Part shown: positions 7,389-15,418 of the stretch, in pieces
Position numbering within the stretch: the first letter of the stretch is position 1
Layout of the letters: every line of letters starts with the position of its first letter
Source of the DNA: CAVXXB01 sp963765585
GTDB taxonomy: Bacteria > Calditrichota > Calditrichia > JAJRVZ01
Assembly: GCA_963765585.1 (NCBI GenBank)
Contig: CAVXXB010000001.1
Location: forward strand, 434,001-498,000
Direction of reading: 5' to 3'
Length of the DNA stretch: 64,000 nucleotides
Notes under the pieces: model-generated
What the model was told of the DNA's origin: nothing
Databases searched by the model: none
What the model saw: the letters and a program-made list of their open reading frames with translations, nothing else
Translations under genes and position numbers: made by a program

Positions 7389-8819
7389 ATGGCTGCGAAT
7401 TCAAATAATACACATAAAGATATTTTAGATACCGCAGATACCCTGCGCTGGAAACTGGGCGAGCAGTTTCATGATACTCTGCTTGAATCCATATATCAGG
7501 ATGCCGCTGAGATTGCTGAAAAAGTAGTTACATCGGAAGATCAAAAACCACGATTTGCCTGGGATAATGCGTTGGATCGTTTGTTAACCCGGCCGATTAC
7601 CGGCCTGCCGATCATGCTTTTTCTATTGATGATGGTGTTTTGGGTGACTATTTCCGGTGCCAATGTGCCTTCGGGAATGCTGGCCTCACTGCTTGTAGAC
7701 ACATTTCATCCAATTCTAAAAACATTTGGAACGGATATCGGTCTGCCCTTCTGGATAAACGGTTTGTTGGTGGATGGTATGTATCTGGCAATGGCCTGGG
7801 TTATTGCCGTCATGCTCCCGCCCATGGCAATATTTTTTCCAATTTTTACCTTGCTTGAGGATTTCGGTTATCTGCCGCGTGTGGCATTTAACATGGATAA
7901 AATGTTCAGAAAGGCCGGGGCCCATGGCAAGCAGGCGTTAACCATGGCTATGGGCTATGGCTGTAATGCCGCCGGTGTGGTTGCCACCCGCATCATTGAT
8001 AGTCCGCGTGAAAGATTAATTGCCATCATCACTAATAATTTTTCACTTTGTAACGGCCGCTGGCCGACACAAATTCTGATTGCCACGCTATTTATCGGAT
8101 CCCTGGTACCGCCATTTCTGGCCGGATTTGTATCCGCCATGGCCGTTGTTGCGATTGCACTTTTGGGTGTTGTTTTAACTTTTATTGTATCCTGGGTTCT
8201 GTCCAGGACCTATCTTAAGGGCGAGGTATCTTCATTTAGTCTGGAACTTCCGCCCTATCGTCCGCCACGGATCTGGCAAACATTATATACTTCTCTGATT
8301 GATCGTACGATATTTGTTCTCTGGCGGGCAATTATATTTGCCGTTCCGGCCGGTGCATTAATATGGTTGGTGGCAAATATAAGCATCGGCGGGCAAAGTC
8401 TTGCCGAATATATCATAAATTTTTCGGATCCGTTTGCATTTGTGATCGGTTTGAATGGCGTTATTATCCTGGCTTATATTATAGCAATCCCGGCCAATGA
8501 GATCGTCATTCCAACGATATTAATGCTGACCGTTTTGACAACAAAAATGGCGGGTGTCGGTGAGGGTACCGGAGTAATGTTTGAACTGAATGATATGGAT
8601 TCATATTCGGCATTGTTTTCAGCCGGTGGCTGGACTCTGTTGACCGCCATAAACCTGATGCTCTTTAGCCTGGTTCACAATCCCTGCTCGACGACGATTT
8701 ATACGATTTATAAAGAGACAAAAAGTATAAAATGGACGATGGTTTCCACCTTTATGCCGGTGATCATGGGTCTGGTAATTTGCTTTATAGTCGCACAGTT
8801 GTGGCGTATTTTCGCGTAG
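7389..8819 (+). CDS. feoB: Split FeoB, membrane permease subunit
   Basis: This is the transmembrane half of FeoB, about 476 residues with multiple helices. It contains the two Gate repeats, with the pore motif GYGCNAAGV and a second cysteine motif SLCNGRWPTQ where classical FeoB has a CxxKxP-like sequence. ATG 7389 is chosen because AAGGA lies just upstream (TAAGGATTAAAATG); the earlier TTG at 7374 would place the ribosome-binding site inside the gene. The soluble N-terminal 60 residues resemble the linker after the GDI domain. It must work with the upstream GTPase subunit to import Fe2+ across the inner membrane. Confidence 0.92.
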   Translation: MAANSNNTHKDILDTADTLRWKLGEQFHDTLLESIYQDAAEIAEKVVTSEDQKPRFAWDNALDRLLTRPITGLPIMLFLLMMVFWVTISGANVPSGMLASLLVDTFHPILKTFGTDIGLPFWINGLLVDGMYLAMAWVIAVMLPPMAIFFPIFTLLEDFGYLPRVAFNMDKMFRKAGAHGKQALTMAMGYGCNAAGVVATRIIDSPRERLIAIITNNFSLCNGRWPTQILIATLFIGSLVPPFLAGFVSAMAVVAIALLGVVLTFIVSWVLSRTYLKGEVSSFSLELPPYRPPRIWQTLYTSLIDRTIFVLWRAIIFAVPAGALIWLVANISIGGQSLAEYIINFSDPFAFVIGLNGVIILAYIIAIPANEIVIPTILMLTVLTTKMAGVGEGTGVMFELNDMDSYSALFSAGGWTLLTAINLMLFSLVHNPCSTTIYTIYKETKSIKWTMVSTFMPVIMGLVICFIVAQLWRIFA

Positions 8820-8821
8820 TT

Positions 8822-8856
8822 GGCTTTTAGCCGTCGGCTATCTGCTTTCGGCTCAA
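8822..8856. repeat. 7-bp-phased repeat array
   Basis: Five heptamers in register: GGCTTTT, AGCCGTC, GGCTATC, TGCTTTC, GGCTCAA. It is partly complementary to the array at 9058-9127. Confidence 0.65.
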
Positions 8857-8987
8857 AGATACTAAATTTTGCCGAGTTACCTTGCAATAACCAAGTGGTT
8901 GATAATGGATAAGGCTGCCAATTTGCTTATTTATTACTAAGGTTGATAATTACTAAATGACAGGCACAAATCTATCTTATTGATTTA

Positions 8988-9007
8988 TCCCAGGATTAAT
9001 CTTGGGG
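8988..9007. repeat. Palindromic repeat, CCCAGNATTAATNCTGGG type
   Basis: Imperfect palindrome TCCCAGGATTAATCTTGGGG. Related copies are a perfect one at 34018-34037 and another at 54019-54038; all three are intergenic. Confidence 0.7.
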
Positions 9008-9057
9008 TAAATTCTTATTTGCAAAAATTCCGGTAAGTGCAAAATTTTCATTTTAAT

Positions 9058-9127
9058 CGGCTGACGGCTGACGGCTGACGGCTGACGGCTGATAGCCAAT
9101 AGCCTATCGCTTATCGCCAATTGTCAA
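9058..9127. repeat. Ten-unit 7-bp-phased repeat array
   Basis: Five exact tandem CGGCTGA units are followed, in the same 7-bp phase, by TAGCCAA, TAGCCTA, TCGCTTA, TCGCCAA and TTGTCAA. The period holds while the unit changes. The last unit runs over the stop codon of the dipeptidase gene. Confidence 0.85.
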
Positions 9128-10488
9128 AACTTCTCATCATACTTCGTCCACAACTCATCACCCAGTTTCCAGGCACGCTGTACTACCTTATTGCCCCAAT
9201 CCTTGCCATATTGTGTAAGAAATTCGCGTGCTTTTGCAGGATCGGATTTCAGCAAGCGCAGGGCTTCGGCTTCAATTTTTTCCTGGTTGGTAAAGAGTTC
9301 GGTCTGCATCGGCGCCCACACCTTTGTAACATCATGGCGCATATCACCCCAGCGTTGCGCAGTAAGTGTTCCTAACCGGTTAAAAGCCCACCAGGCGGAT
9401 TCGCGGGTAAATCCTTCTGGTCTGCCCAGAACTTTATATGGCTCTGCCACATCGGTGATACTACAATACAAGGGCACATATATCGATGTGGCCACATTGT
9501 CCATGGCCATCCAGACAACGCCGCCCACTTCATCGGGTAAAAAGTCACGGGACTGTGTAATCGTGGCATACATGGTATACCATCTGGCAATGGTGCGCTC
9601 ACCGCGCCAGCCCCAGCCGCCGTTGATGCGGAAGAGTTTATTCATATCGTAGGGCATAAAGGGATTGGCCAATGGTGATATTTCGGTTTCATTCTTGTCA
9701 TTGACCCAGGTCAGATCTTTGACAAAATTGTAGGGGGTATGTTCGTAATAATCCTGAAACATACTCACCAGGCGGGGTAGATCTATAATTGAGTCGGGTT
9801 TGACGGAAAAGGGATAACTTTCAGCATTGGCATCCAGTTTGAGTGACGGCGCCGCCAATGAGAGAACGCGCCATTCCCGCCGGCGTGCAGCAAAAGATGT
9901 CCGACCCTCGGGACCATATACATAATTGAACCTGAAAGCACCGTCTTCCGGATTCCACCAACCACTGTCCTGGGCCACCTGGAACACATTTTCCGAGGCC
10001 ATAAAATAATCCGGATTGGATAAATCGATTTCACCAATGCGGCTGGCATTGGCATTGACGGCAATATGATCATCGGGAACCCGCTGGGCTACCCAGATGG
10101 ATCCGGTGTTTCCCTTACCCGGCCCGACGATCTCCCAATGCCACACTTCTTTTGTATCGGCAATGGTAAGACATTCCCCGGCATCATTATAACCATATTT
10201 TTGTGTCAGTTCACCACCGAGTTTAATGGCTTCGCGGGCGGTACTACAGCGCTCCAGCATCAGGCGCACGATCTGCTGACAATCGATTAATCCTTTATCG
10301 GAAGTTAGAGATTCTCTTCCGCCAAAAGTGGATTCGCCGATGGCCAGCTGCTTTTCATTCATACACGGATAGGCGGTGTTGATATAGCCGTGTGTATGGG
10401 CCGCCTGCGGAATATCACCGGTCGGTTTATAGGTATAGGTCGGCATGGCAAGTGAGTCATACGGAAACCGCTTTACCATGGTAATCAT
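9124..10488 (-). CDS. C69-family dipeptidase, main part (frameshifted)
   Basis: This is most of an Ntn-hydrolase dipeptidase of peptidase family C69 (PepD-like). Family hallmarks are AYPCMNEKQLAIGESTFGG, GECLTIADTKEVWHWE, DDHIAVNANASRIGEI and FPYDSLAMP. The catalytic Cys lies upstream in a different frame. The apparent ATG at 10488 overlaps the upstream stop as ATGA, but that is coincidental: both parts belong to one domain. Adding one G in TTCGCATG would read KFGMITMVKRF and join them. The repaired protein of about 530 residues has the normal family length. Confidence 0.9.
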   Translation of the reverse strand: MITMVKRFPYDSLAMPTYTYKPTGDIPQAAHTHGYINTAYPCMNEKQLAIGESTFGGRESLTSDKGLIDCQQIVRLMLERCSTAREAIKLGGELTQKYGYNDAGECLTIADTKEVWHWEIVGPGKGNTGSIWVAQRVPDDHIAVNANASRIGEIDLSNPDYFMASENVFQVAQDSGWWNPEDGAFRFNYVYGPEGRTSFAARRREWRVLSLAAPSLKLDANAESYPFSVKPDSIIDLPRLVSMFQDYYEHTPYNFVKDLTWVNDKNETEISPLANPFMPYDMNKLFRINGGWGWRGERTIARWYTMYATITQSRDFLPDEVGGVVWMAMDNVATSIYVPLYCSITDVAEPYKVLGRPEGFTRESAWWAFNRLGTLTAQRWGDMRHDVTKVWAPMQTELFTNQEKIEAEALRLLKSDPAKAREFLTQYGKDWGNKVVQRAWKLGDELWTKYDEKF

Positions 10489-10724
10489 GCGAATTTGTGG
10501 TCATGATCTTTTGCCGGCATGATATCAAATCCGGCCCTGGTCCGGTGGCTGTCACAGGTGTGAGAAGTGACAACCGAGCCGTCACTCATGGCGGATTTTC
10601 CTACAGTAATAGTGGTACACCCATCGGGATAGCCGCCTTCATAGTCCGGTAAATCCTGGGACATAAGCGAGGAAGAATAAATATTGAGATAATCGCAAAG
10701 ATAAATTGAGTAATTGGCGCACAA
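10485..10724 (-). CDS. C69-family dipeptidase, N-terminal part with catalytic Cys (frameshifted)
   Basis: This fragment contains the Ntn-hydrolase nucleophile in GCTTITVGKSAMSDGS and the conserved HTCDSHRTR segment, which continues into PAKDHDHK. The Cys would become the N-terminal residue after removal of the preceding propeptide of about 35 residues. Translation probably starts at TTG 10724, which has AAGGAG five bases upstream. The propeptide lacks an obvious classical signal sequence. The fragment ends in TGA at 10485, where a one-base loss separates it from the rest of the enzyme. It cannot be functional alone. Confidence 0.85.
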   Translation of the reverse strand: MCANYSIYLCDYLNIYSSSLMSQDLPDYEGGYPDGCTTITVGKSAMSDGSVVTSHTCDSHRTRAGFDIMPAKDHDHKFA

Positions 10725-10839
10725 TGATTCTCCTTATTGTGTCATTTATCAATAAATTGATGCGGGAAATGTATAAAATTTAGAGGTAAGATGAAAGAAT
10801 AACCCTCCCCTAAATCCCCTCCAACGCAGGCTGTTTAAA

Positions 10840-11009
10840 ATTCATTAATTTAGACGCTAAAGCACCAACTAACGATAGGGATATTTTTATCCCCCGTCTT
10901 AAAAGCCGGGGCTAGTCATTTGTTAAATATGAATTTGAAAAAAAGTCATTTGCCCTGCGCTTTAGCGCAGGGATATCTGAATCTCAACAAATATAGGGGC
11001 TTTAGCCCC
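10840..11009 (+). repeat. REP-like 170-bp unit, copy 1 (left flank of CotH gene)
   Basis: It contains three clear hairpins: CCCCCGTC...AGCCGGGG, CCCTGCGCTTTAGCGCAGGG and GGGGCTTTAGCCCC. It is nearly identical, in reverse orientation, to 14409-14577 on the other side of the CotH gene. I judge identity above nine tenths by eye, with mismatches scattered and a few short indels. Confidence 0.9.
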
Positions 11010-11103
11010 AAATGTACCTTACGGCAGTTGCAAGGAGGGGACTTGATGTGTGCCCGATCGCCGGAAAGATCCCTGAAGGGATGACACCAAAGTACTATTC
11101 GAA

Positions 11104-11152
11104 AGTCAACATTCATCATTCAACATTTGTGCTTGGACATTGGACATTTTCC
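11104..11152. repeat. 7-bp-phased repeat array
   Basis: Seven heptamers in register: AGTCAAC, ATTCATC, ATTCAAC, ATTTGTG, CTTGGAC, ATTGGAC, ATTTTCC. Confidence 0.7.
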
Positions 11153-11314
11153 CGTTTTCCCCTTATCCTCTTCTCCCTTTTCCCAAGCCCAAGCGAACTT
11201 TTTAACAAATGTCACTGTTTCAATCACGAATATTTTGTAATTTTGGAACTATCAGATGTCTTGTGCTTATCAGATTCATGTTAATGTGAGTAAAACAGAA
11301 AGAGATTATTGCGC

Positions 11315-13486
11315 ATGTTCAAATTTATTATCGTGTTGATTGTTTTTACTGTATCGGTGTTACCGGCACAAGATATATTTATCAATGAATTCATGGCATC
11401 GAATGATGCCACCATTACCGATCCCGATTTTCAGCTGGCCGGTGACTGGATTGAACTTTATAATGCCGGACCCACCGAAGTCAACCTTCAGGGATATTTT
11501 CTGACCGATGATGCCTCTGATCCGCAAAAATGGCAGATTGCACATCCGGCAATTATTGAACCCTATGGACACATGCTATTCTGGGCCGATGGATTTGACC
11601 GGGATTTTCATACCAGTTTTAAACTGGCGCGCGAAGGTGAGTTTATCGGAATTTATTCACAGGATTTAAATGTGATAGATTCATTGAGTTACTCTCTGCA
11701 GCAAACCGATATTTCATATGGCCGCTACCCCGATGGCGGTAATGACTGGTTCTTTTTTGATCATGCCAGTCCCGGGCAGGCAAACGGCGATGACGGTTTT
11801 TCAAAGATTGCGGCTGTTCCACAGTTTTCACACCCGTCGGGTAAATATACTGATGCGATAAATATTGTGCTTAGCACGGAAACGGATTCGGCACAGATTT
11901 ACTTCACGACGGATGGGTCACTGCCGGATAAGACCAGCCGTCTGTATGAAGATCATATAAACATACGATTTTCCACACCCATTCGTGCAATCGTTTACCG
12001 CGCGGGATATTTACCCAGTAAGGTTGTAACAAAAACCTATCTCATGTTTACCGAAACCGAGCTGCCGATTGTGGCCATATCAACCGATCCTGATAATTTC
12101 TTTGATGATGAGATTGGCATATACGTGATAGGAACAAATGGCATTACCGGCTATTGTGTCTCTGAACCTAGAAACTGGAACCAGGACTGGGAACGGCCGG
12201 TGCATTTTGATTTTTTTGATGAAGACGGCCAGCATTTGATTGATCAGGATGCCGGGGTAAAAATATCCGGCGGGTGTTCCCGGCTCTACCCGCAAAAATC
12301 GCTGGAACTGGTGGCCCGCAATATTTATGGTGATGACAGATTTCATTACCGCATGTTTGAAGATAAACCAATTCATGAATTTAAAAACTTTATTCTGCGC
12401 AGTTCGGCTCAGGACTGGTGGCGCTCAATGATTCGTGACGGATTTCTCCATACCCTGGCGGGTAAATCCATGGATAATCTGGACTATCAGTCCTACCGGC
12501 CGGCGGTGGTCTATCTGAATGGCCAGTACTGGGGCATCCACAATATTCGTGAAAAATCCAATGAAAATTATCTTTATTATAACCGCGGTCTTGACCCGGA
12601 TAATCTGGATATTGTCAAAATCAGCAAATACGGATATGCCACCGCCGGAGATATTGAAGCCTATACACAGATGATGACCTTTGTTGAGCAAAATGATCTT
12701 TCCGAAGCAGCCAATTATGCGCATATGGAAGAATTGATCGATATTGACAACTATATCAATTATCAGATTTATGAGATCTATATTGCCAATCGCGACTGGC
12801 CCGGTAATAATCTAAAACTGTACCGCGAACGGGTACCGGGATCAAAATGGCGCTGGTGGCTATATGATCTGGATATGGGTTTTGCCGGTAACGGCGAATC
12901 CAGATACTATAGCAATATTTTGGCGCAGGCCACTGCCGATGACGGACCCAACTGGCCCAATCCGCCCTGGTCTACCTTATTATTCCGCCGCTTGCTGGAA
13001 AATGAAAATTTCAGAAACGATTTTATTCAGCGGTTTGCTGTTTATTTAAGCGCTACTTTTAAACCGGAATATGTCGTGCCGGTAATTGACAGCATCCGGC
13101 AACAGGTGGCATCGGAAATACCAGTACATAAAAACCGCTGGGAAAAATCAATGTCATTTGGCAGTTCCTGGCAGGAGCTTTTGGATATCATTTATGAATT
13201 TGCCTATCTGCGGCCGGAATATATGATGGATCATCTGAAAGCAGAATTCAATCTGTCGGAACCGGTTCCCATTACCATTGAACCAAACATAGCCGGTGCC
13301 GGTTTGATTTCGGCAAATGGTGTGATGATTAAACATTTAACAGATACCTTACAGCTGTTTCCCGAGATTCCTCTGGCTTTAAAAGTACAGGCTCTTCCGG
13401 GATACAAATTTCTTTACTGGGAATCCCCGGAAATCCATTCTGCCAATGATCTGGAAATTACTCCCGAAAGTTGCGATGAACATTAA
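11315..13486 (+). CDS. Secreted lamin-tail/CotH kinase-like protein, N-terminal part (frameshifted)
   Basis: The signal peptide ends near LPAQ. A lamin-tail domain follows (INEFMASNDATI, about 20-150), then a chitobiase C-terminal-like Ig domain (PQFSHPSGKYTDAINI, IYFTTDGSLPD). The long CotH kinase-like domain comes next, with GVKISGGCSRLYPQKSLEL, FILRSSAQDWWRSMIRDG, YWGIHNIREKSNENY and WWLYDLDMGFAG. CotH proteins are atypical protein kinases in spore coats and are common in secreted FCB proteins, where their role is unknown. ATG 11315 begins the signal peptide. The frame stops at 13486; adding one A at 13478-13481 gives DETLRAVFG and continues into the type IX sorting half. Confidence 0.88.
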   Translation: MFKFIIVLIVFTVSVLPAQDIFINEFMASNDATITDPDFQLAGDWIELYNAGPTEVNLQGYFLTDDASDPQKWQIAHPAIIEPYGHMLFWADGFDRDFHTSFKLAREGEFIGIYSQDLNVIDSLSYSLQQTDISYGRYPDGGNDWFFFDHASPGQANGDDGFSKIAAVPQFSHPSGKYTDAINIVLSTETDSAQIYFTTDGSLPDKTSRLYEDHINIRFSTPIRAIVYRAGYLPSKVVTKTYLMFTETELPIVAISTDPDNFFDDEIGIYVIGTNGITGYCVSEPRNWNQDWERPVHFDFFDEDGQHLIDQDAGVKISGGCSRLYPQKSLELVARNIYGDDRFHYRMFEDKPIHEFKNFILRSSAQDWWRSMIRDGFLHTLAGKSMDNLDYQSYRPAVVYLNGQYWGIHNIREKSNENYLYYNRGLDPDNLDIVKISKYGYATAGDIEAYTQMMTFVEQNDLSEAANYAHMEELIDIDNYINYQIYEIYIANRDWPGNNLKLYRERVPGSKWRWWLYDLDMGFAGNGESRYYSNILAQATADDGPNWPNPPWSTLLFRRLLENENFRNDFIQRFAVYLSATFKPEYVVPVIDSIRQQVASEIPVHKNRWEKSMSFGSSWQELLDIIYEFAYLRPEYMMDHLKAEFNLSEPVPITIEPNIAGAGLISANGVMIKHLTDTLQLFPEIPLALKVQALPGYKFLYWESPEIHSANDLEITPESCDEH

Positions 13487-13500
13487 GAGCAGTATTTGGC

Positions 13501-14289
13501 ATGGACACAACCCAAAGTTCACCGCTGGTTATTAATGAAATCAATTTTAATTCCAGCGCTCTGTTTGATCCGGGAGACTGGGTGGAGTTATATAATAATT
13601 CGGAGATGGACCTGGATATTTCCGGTTGGTATTTCCGGGACTCACAGGATGCGGATCAATTTGTGATACCAGCAGGCACGGTAATAGCGGAGGATGGATA
13701 CCTGGTATTATGCCGGGATACGACCAGTTTTATGGCATACTTTCCCGGTGTTACCCCAATAACCGGAGATTTTCTTTTTGGACTGAACGGCGATAGTGAA
13801 CTGGTACGACTGTATAATAAGTCCGGCCAGCTGGTGGATTCGCTCACATATACCAGAGAAGCGCCCTGGCCGGATCAGAGCGATGGCCATACCATCGCAT
13901 TAAAACATCCCCGGTTTGATAACAGCCTTGGGAAAAACTGGAAGTTATCTGAACAATATGGTACGCCGGGCGAGATAAATGATGCGTTTTTGGGTACCGG
14001 GGAAGAGATAAACCATACCATCGTGAACACATTTGAACTGGAGCAGAATTATCCCAATCCGTTTAATCCGGTAACGGCTATTGGCTATCGGCTAGCGGCC
14101 ATCAGCAATGTTGATCTGAGTATTTATAATATGCTGGGACAAAAAATTAAAACATTAGTTTCAAAAAGTCAGCCGGCCGGTGAATATAAAGTTGAATGGG
14201 ATGCCAGTGATTTTGCGAGTGGAATTTATTATTATCACCTGATCGCTGGTGAGTTTCAATCTATTAAGAAAATGGTGCTCATAAAATAA
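13501..14289 (+). CDS. Lamin-tail plus type IX secretion sorting domain, C-terminal part (frameshifted)
   Basis: This continues the CotH protein; the frame is open from about 13480 and includes TLRAVFG. It carries a second lamin-tail domain (VINEINFNSSALFDPGDWVE) and a C-terminal sorting domain with NYPNPFNPVTAIGY, followed by the typical beta-sandwich ending GIYYYHLIAGEFQSIKKM. Such domains direct export through the type IX system and are usually cleaved at the cell surface. The repaired product is about 990 residues. The whole gene sits between inverted copies of a 170-bp repeat, and the downstream copy starts about 120 bp after the stop. Confidence 0.88.
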   Translation: MDTTQSSPLVINEINFNSSALFDPGDWVELYNNSEMDLDISGWYFRDSQDADQFVIPAGTVIAEDGYLVLCRDTTSFMAYFPGVTPITGDFLFGLNGDSELVRLYNKSGQLVDSLTYTREAPWPDQSDGHTIALKHPRFDNSLGKNWKLSEQYGTPGEINDAFLGTGEEINHTIVNTFELEQNYPNPFNPVTAIGYRLAAISNVDLSIYNMLGQKIKTLVSKSQPAGEYKVEWDASDFASGIYYYHLIAGEFQSIKKMVLIK

Positions 14290-14312
14290 CGACATTGGTC
14301 GCTATAGATAAT

Positions 14313-14328
14313 GGTATAATATTATACC
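14313..14328. repeat. Perfect AT-rich palindrome after the CotH gene
   Basis: GGTATAATATTATACC is 24 bp past the stop codon. It may be part of transcript termination, but no T run follows. Confidence 0.5.
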
Positions 14329-14408
14329 AACATATAAGAAATAGAACGCGGATAATCACGCCGGCAGGCGGATCCGCCCGCTCAGGCTGTGCAAGACCAG
14401 TAAATTTT

Positions 14409-14577
14409 GGGCTAAAGCCCCTATATTTGTTGAGATTCAGATATCCCTGCGCTAAAGCGCAGGGCAAATGACTTTTTGCAACTTCATATATAACAAATGA
14501 CTAGCCCCGGCTTTTAAGACTGGGGGATAAAAATATCCCTATAATTAGTTTGTGCTTTAGCACCTCAATTAATGAAT
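14409..14577 (-). repeat. REP-like 170-bp unit, copy 2 (right flank of CotH gene)
   Basis: Inverted partner of 10840-11009, with the same three hairpins in reverse order. The two copies bracket about 3.4 kb containing only the CotH/type IX gene. Confidence 0.9.
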
Positions 14578-14628
14578 CTGTAAAATCGTTCTATTTATAA
14601 TAAAGTTATAGTAGATAATTTAGAGAAT

Positions 14629-14663
14629 GGTAATTGCCAATTGCCAACGGCCAATTTCTAACT
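14629..14663. repeat. 7-bp-phased repeat array
   Basis: Five heptamers in register: GGTAATT, GCCAATT, GCCAACG, GCCAATT, TCTAACT. It ends 13 bp before the TrmO start codon. Confidence 0.75.
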
Positions 14664-14676
14664 TAACGGTATCACC

Positions 14677-15162
14677 ATGGCAGCAATAGTTTATTTCCCA
14701 ATCGGACATATTTACACGCCATTTAAAGAGACTGCCGGAATGCCGATTCAACCGGCCAGTGCCAACGGAGTGAAGGGTCGAATTGAAATTCTACCGGAAT
14801 TTGAGGAAGGTTTGCTGGATTTGGATGGGTTTTCGCACATTTTTCTTTTATATCAATTTCATCTAAATAATAATTTTGATCTGCAGGTGGTTCCTTTCCT
14901 TGATACAAAGGTTCATGGTGTATTTGCCACCCGGGCGCCAAAACGACCAAATTCAATCGGCCTCTCCCTGGTAAAACTGACAAGCATCAAAAAGAACATA
15001 TTGTATGTTGAAGATGTTGATATGGTAAACAAAACACCAATTATTGATATCAAACCCTATATTCCGGATTTTGATGAAATGGAAAATGTGAAAACAGGAT
15101 GGTATCGCAAAGAATTGGCCGATCTGAAAAAGACCAGATCAGATGATCGGTTTGGTAAATAA
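14677..15162 (+). CDS. trmO: tRNA m6t6A37 methyltransferase, TrmO/TsaA family
   Basis: The 161-residue protein matches the TsaA/YaeB (TrmO) domain, which methylates N6-threonylcarbamoyladenosine at tRNA position 37 using SAM. Characteristic segments are FPIGHIYTPF at the N-terminus, LDGFSHIFLLYQFH, HGVFATRAPKRPNSIGLSLV and the final VDMVNKTPIIDIKPYIPDFD. It has the short form of the family without the extra C-terminal domain of the E. coli enzyme. It stands alone between converging genes and a repeat array. Assignment to the family is secure; the exact substrate is inferred. Confidence 0.88.
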   Translation: MAAIVYFPIGHIYTPFKETAGMPIQPASANGVKGRIEILPEFEEGLLDLDGFSHIFLLYQFHLNNNFDLQVVPFLDTKVHGVFATRAPKRPNSIGLSLVKLTSIKKNILYVEDVDMVNKTPIIDIKPYIPDFDEMENVKTGWYRKELADLKKTRSDDRFGK

Positions 15163-15168
15163 TCAAGT

Positions 15169-15417
15169 TTATTTGATTATCAGTGTATCCGGATTATGTG
15201 TAAAGGGAATTTTCAGATATGCATTGTTAAACTGCTCTGCGTTGGTTCCAAAACTATCGAGCAATTCTTGAGGAAGTTCTTCCTGACGTAGAAAAATATG
15301 GGGATATACCTCATAACTGCCTGGTGGCAGAAAGTTTGCCCGCCAGAAAAAAGTATTGTTCCAGACAGCGGGAGTAAATAAATAATATCCACGGTAAATA
15401 TCACCCAAATCAAGCAT
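15169..15417 (-). CDS. Lipoprotein, C-terminal part (frameshifted)
   Basis: This is the end of the lipoprotein encoded by 15419-15991. Read upstream of the nominal ATG, this frame gives REINSSAANAKMLDLGDIY, which joins to the upstream KRPNF if one base is shifted in the TTTTCCGGGAAA stretch near 15452. The part shows WRANFLPPGSYEVYPHIFLR, reminiscent of an Ig-like or carboxypeptidase-regulatory fold. No ribosome-binding site supports separate translation. Confidence 0.7.
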   Translation of the reverse strand: MLDLGDIYRGYYLFTPAVWNNTFFWRANFLPPGSYEVYPHIFLRQEELPQELLDSFGTNAEQFNNAYLKIPFTHNPDTLIIK

Positions 15418-15418
15418 T

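Larger units (their letters stand above)
8820..9123. other. Intergenic region with two opposed heptamer arrays
   Basis: This 304-bp gap lies between the convergent feoB and dipeptidase genes. It is bounded by two 7-bp-phased arrays of opposite orientation (8822-8856 and 9058-9127) that could pair into a long hairpin. A palindrome of the CCCAGGATTAATC type sits at 8988-9007. I see no gene. Confidence 0.7.
10725..11314. other. Long intergenic region with REP-like unit and heptamer array
   Basis: This 590-bp gap separates the divergent dipeptidase and CotH-protein genes. It holds a 170-bp palindrome-rich unit (10840-11009), a short hairpin GATCCCTGAAGGGATGAC near 11070-11087, a 7-bp-phased array (11104-11152), and C/T-rich text around 11155-11185. 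An open frame at 11012-11284 runs through these repeats and shows no protein-like features. Promoters for both flanking genes must lie here, but I could not place them. Confidence 0.65.
14290..14676. other. Intergenic region with repeats
   Basis: This 387-bp gap contains a perfect palindrome (14313-14328), a GGCGGATCCGCC palindrome (14367-14378), the second REP-like unit (14409-14577) and a 7-bp-phased array (14629-14663). There is no gene. Confidence 0.7.

Noticed and set aside
6579..8819. FeoB split explained as a frameshift artefact
   Set aside because: Both parts are in the same frame, there are two consecutive in-phase stops, and a ribosome-binding site precedes the second ATG.
9191..10290. 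Plus-strand open frames opposite the dipeptidase gene
   Set aside because: They are complementary shadows of a well-supported enzyme, with no independent motifs or start sites.
10485..10488. ATGA overlap in the dipeptidase region as genuine translational coupling of two genes
   Set aside because: The catalytic Cys and the rest of the same Ntn-hydrolase domain fall on either side; one missing base explains it better.
11012..11284. Possible 90-residue gene upstream of the CotH gene
   Set aside because: The frame covers a heptamer array and C/T-rich repeat text and has no protein-like pattern.
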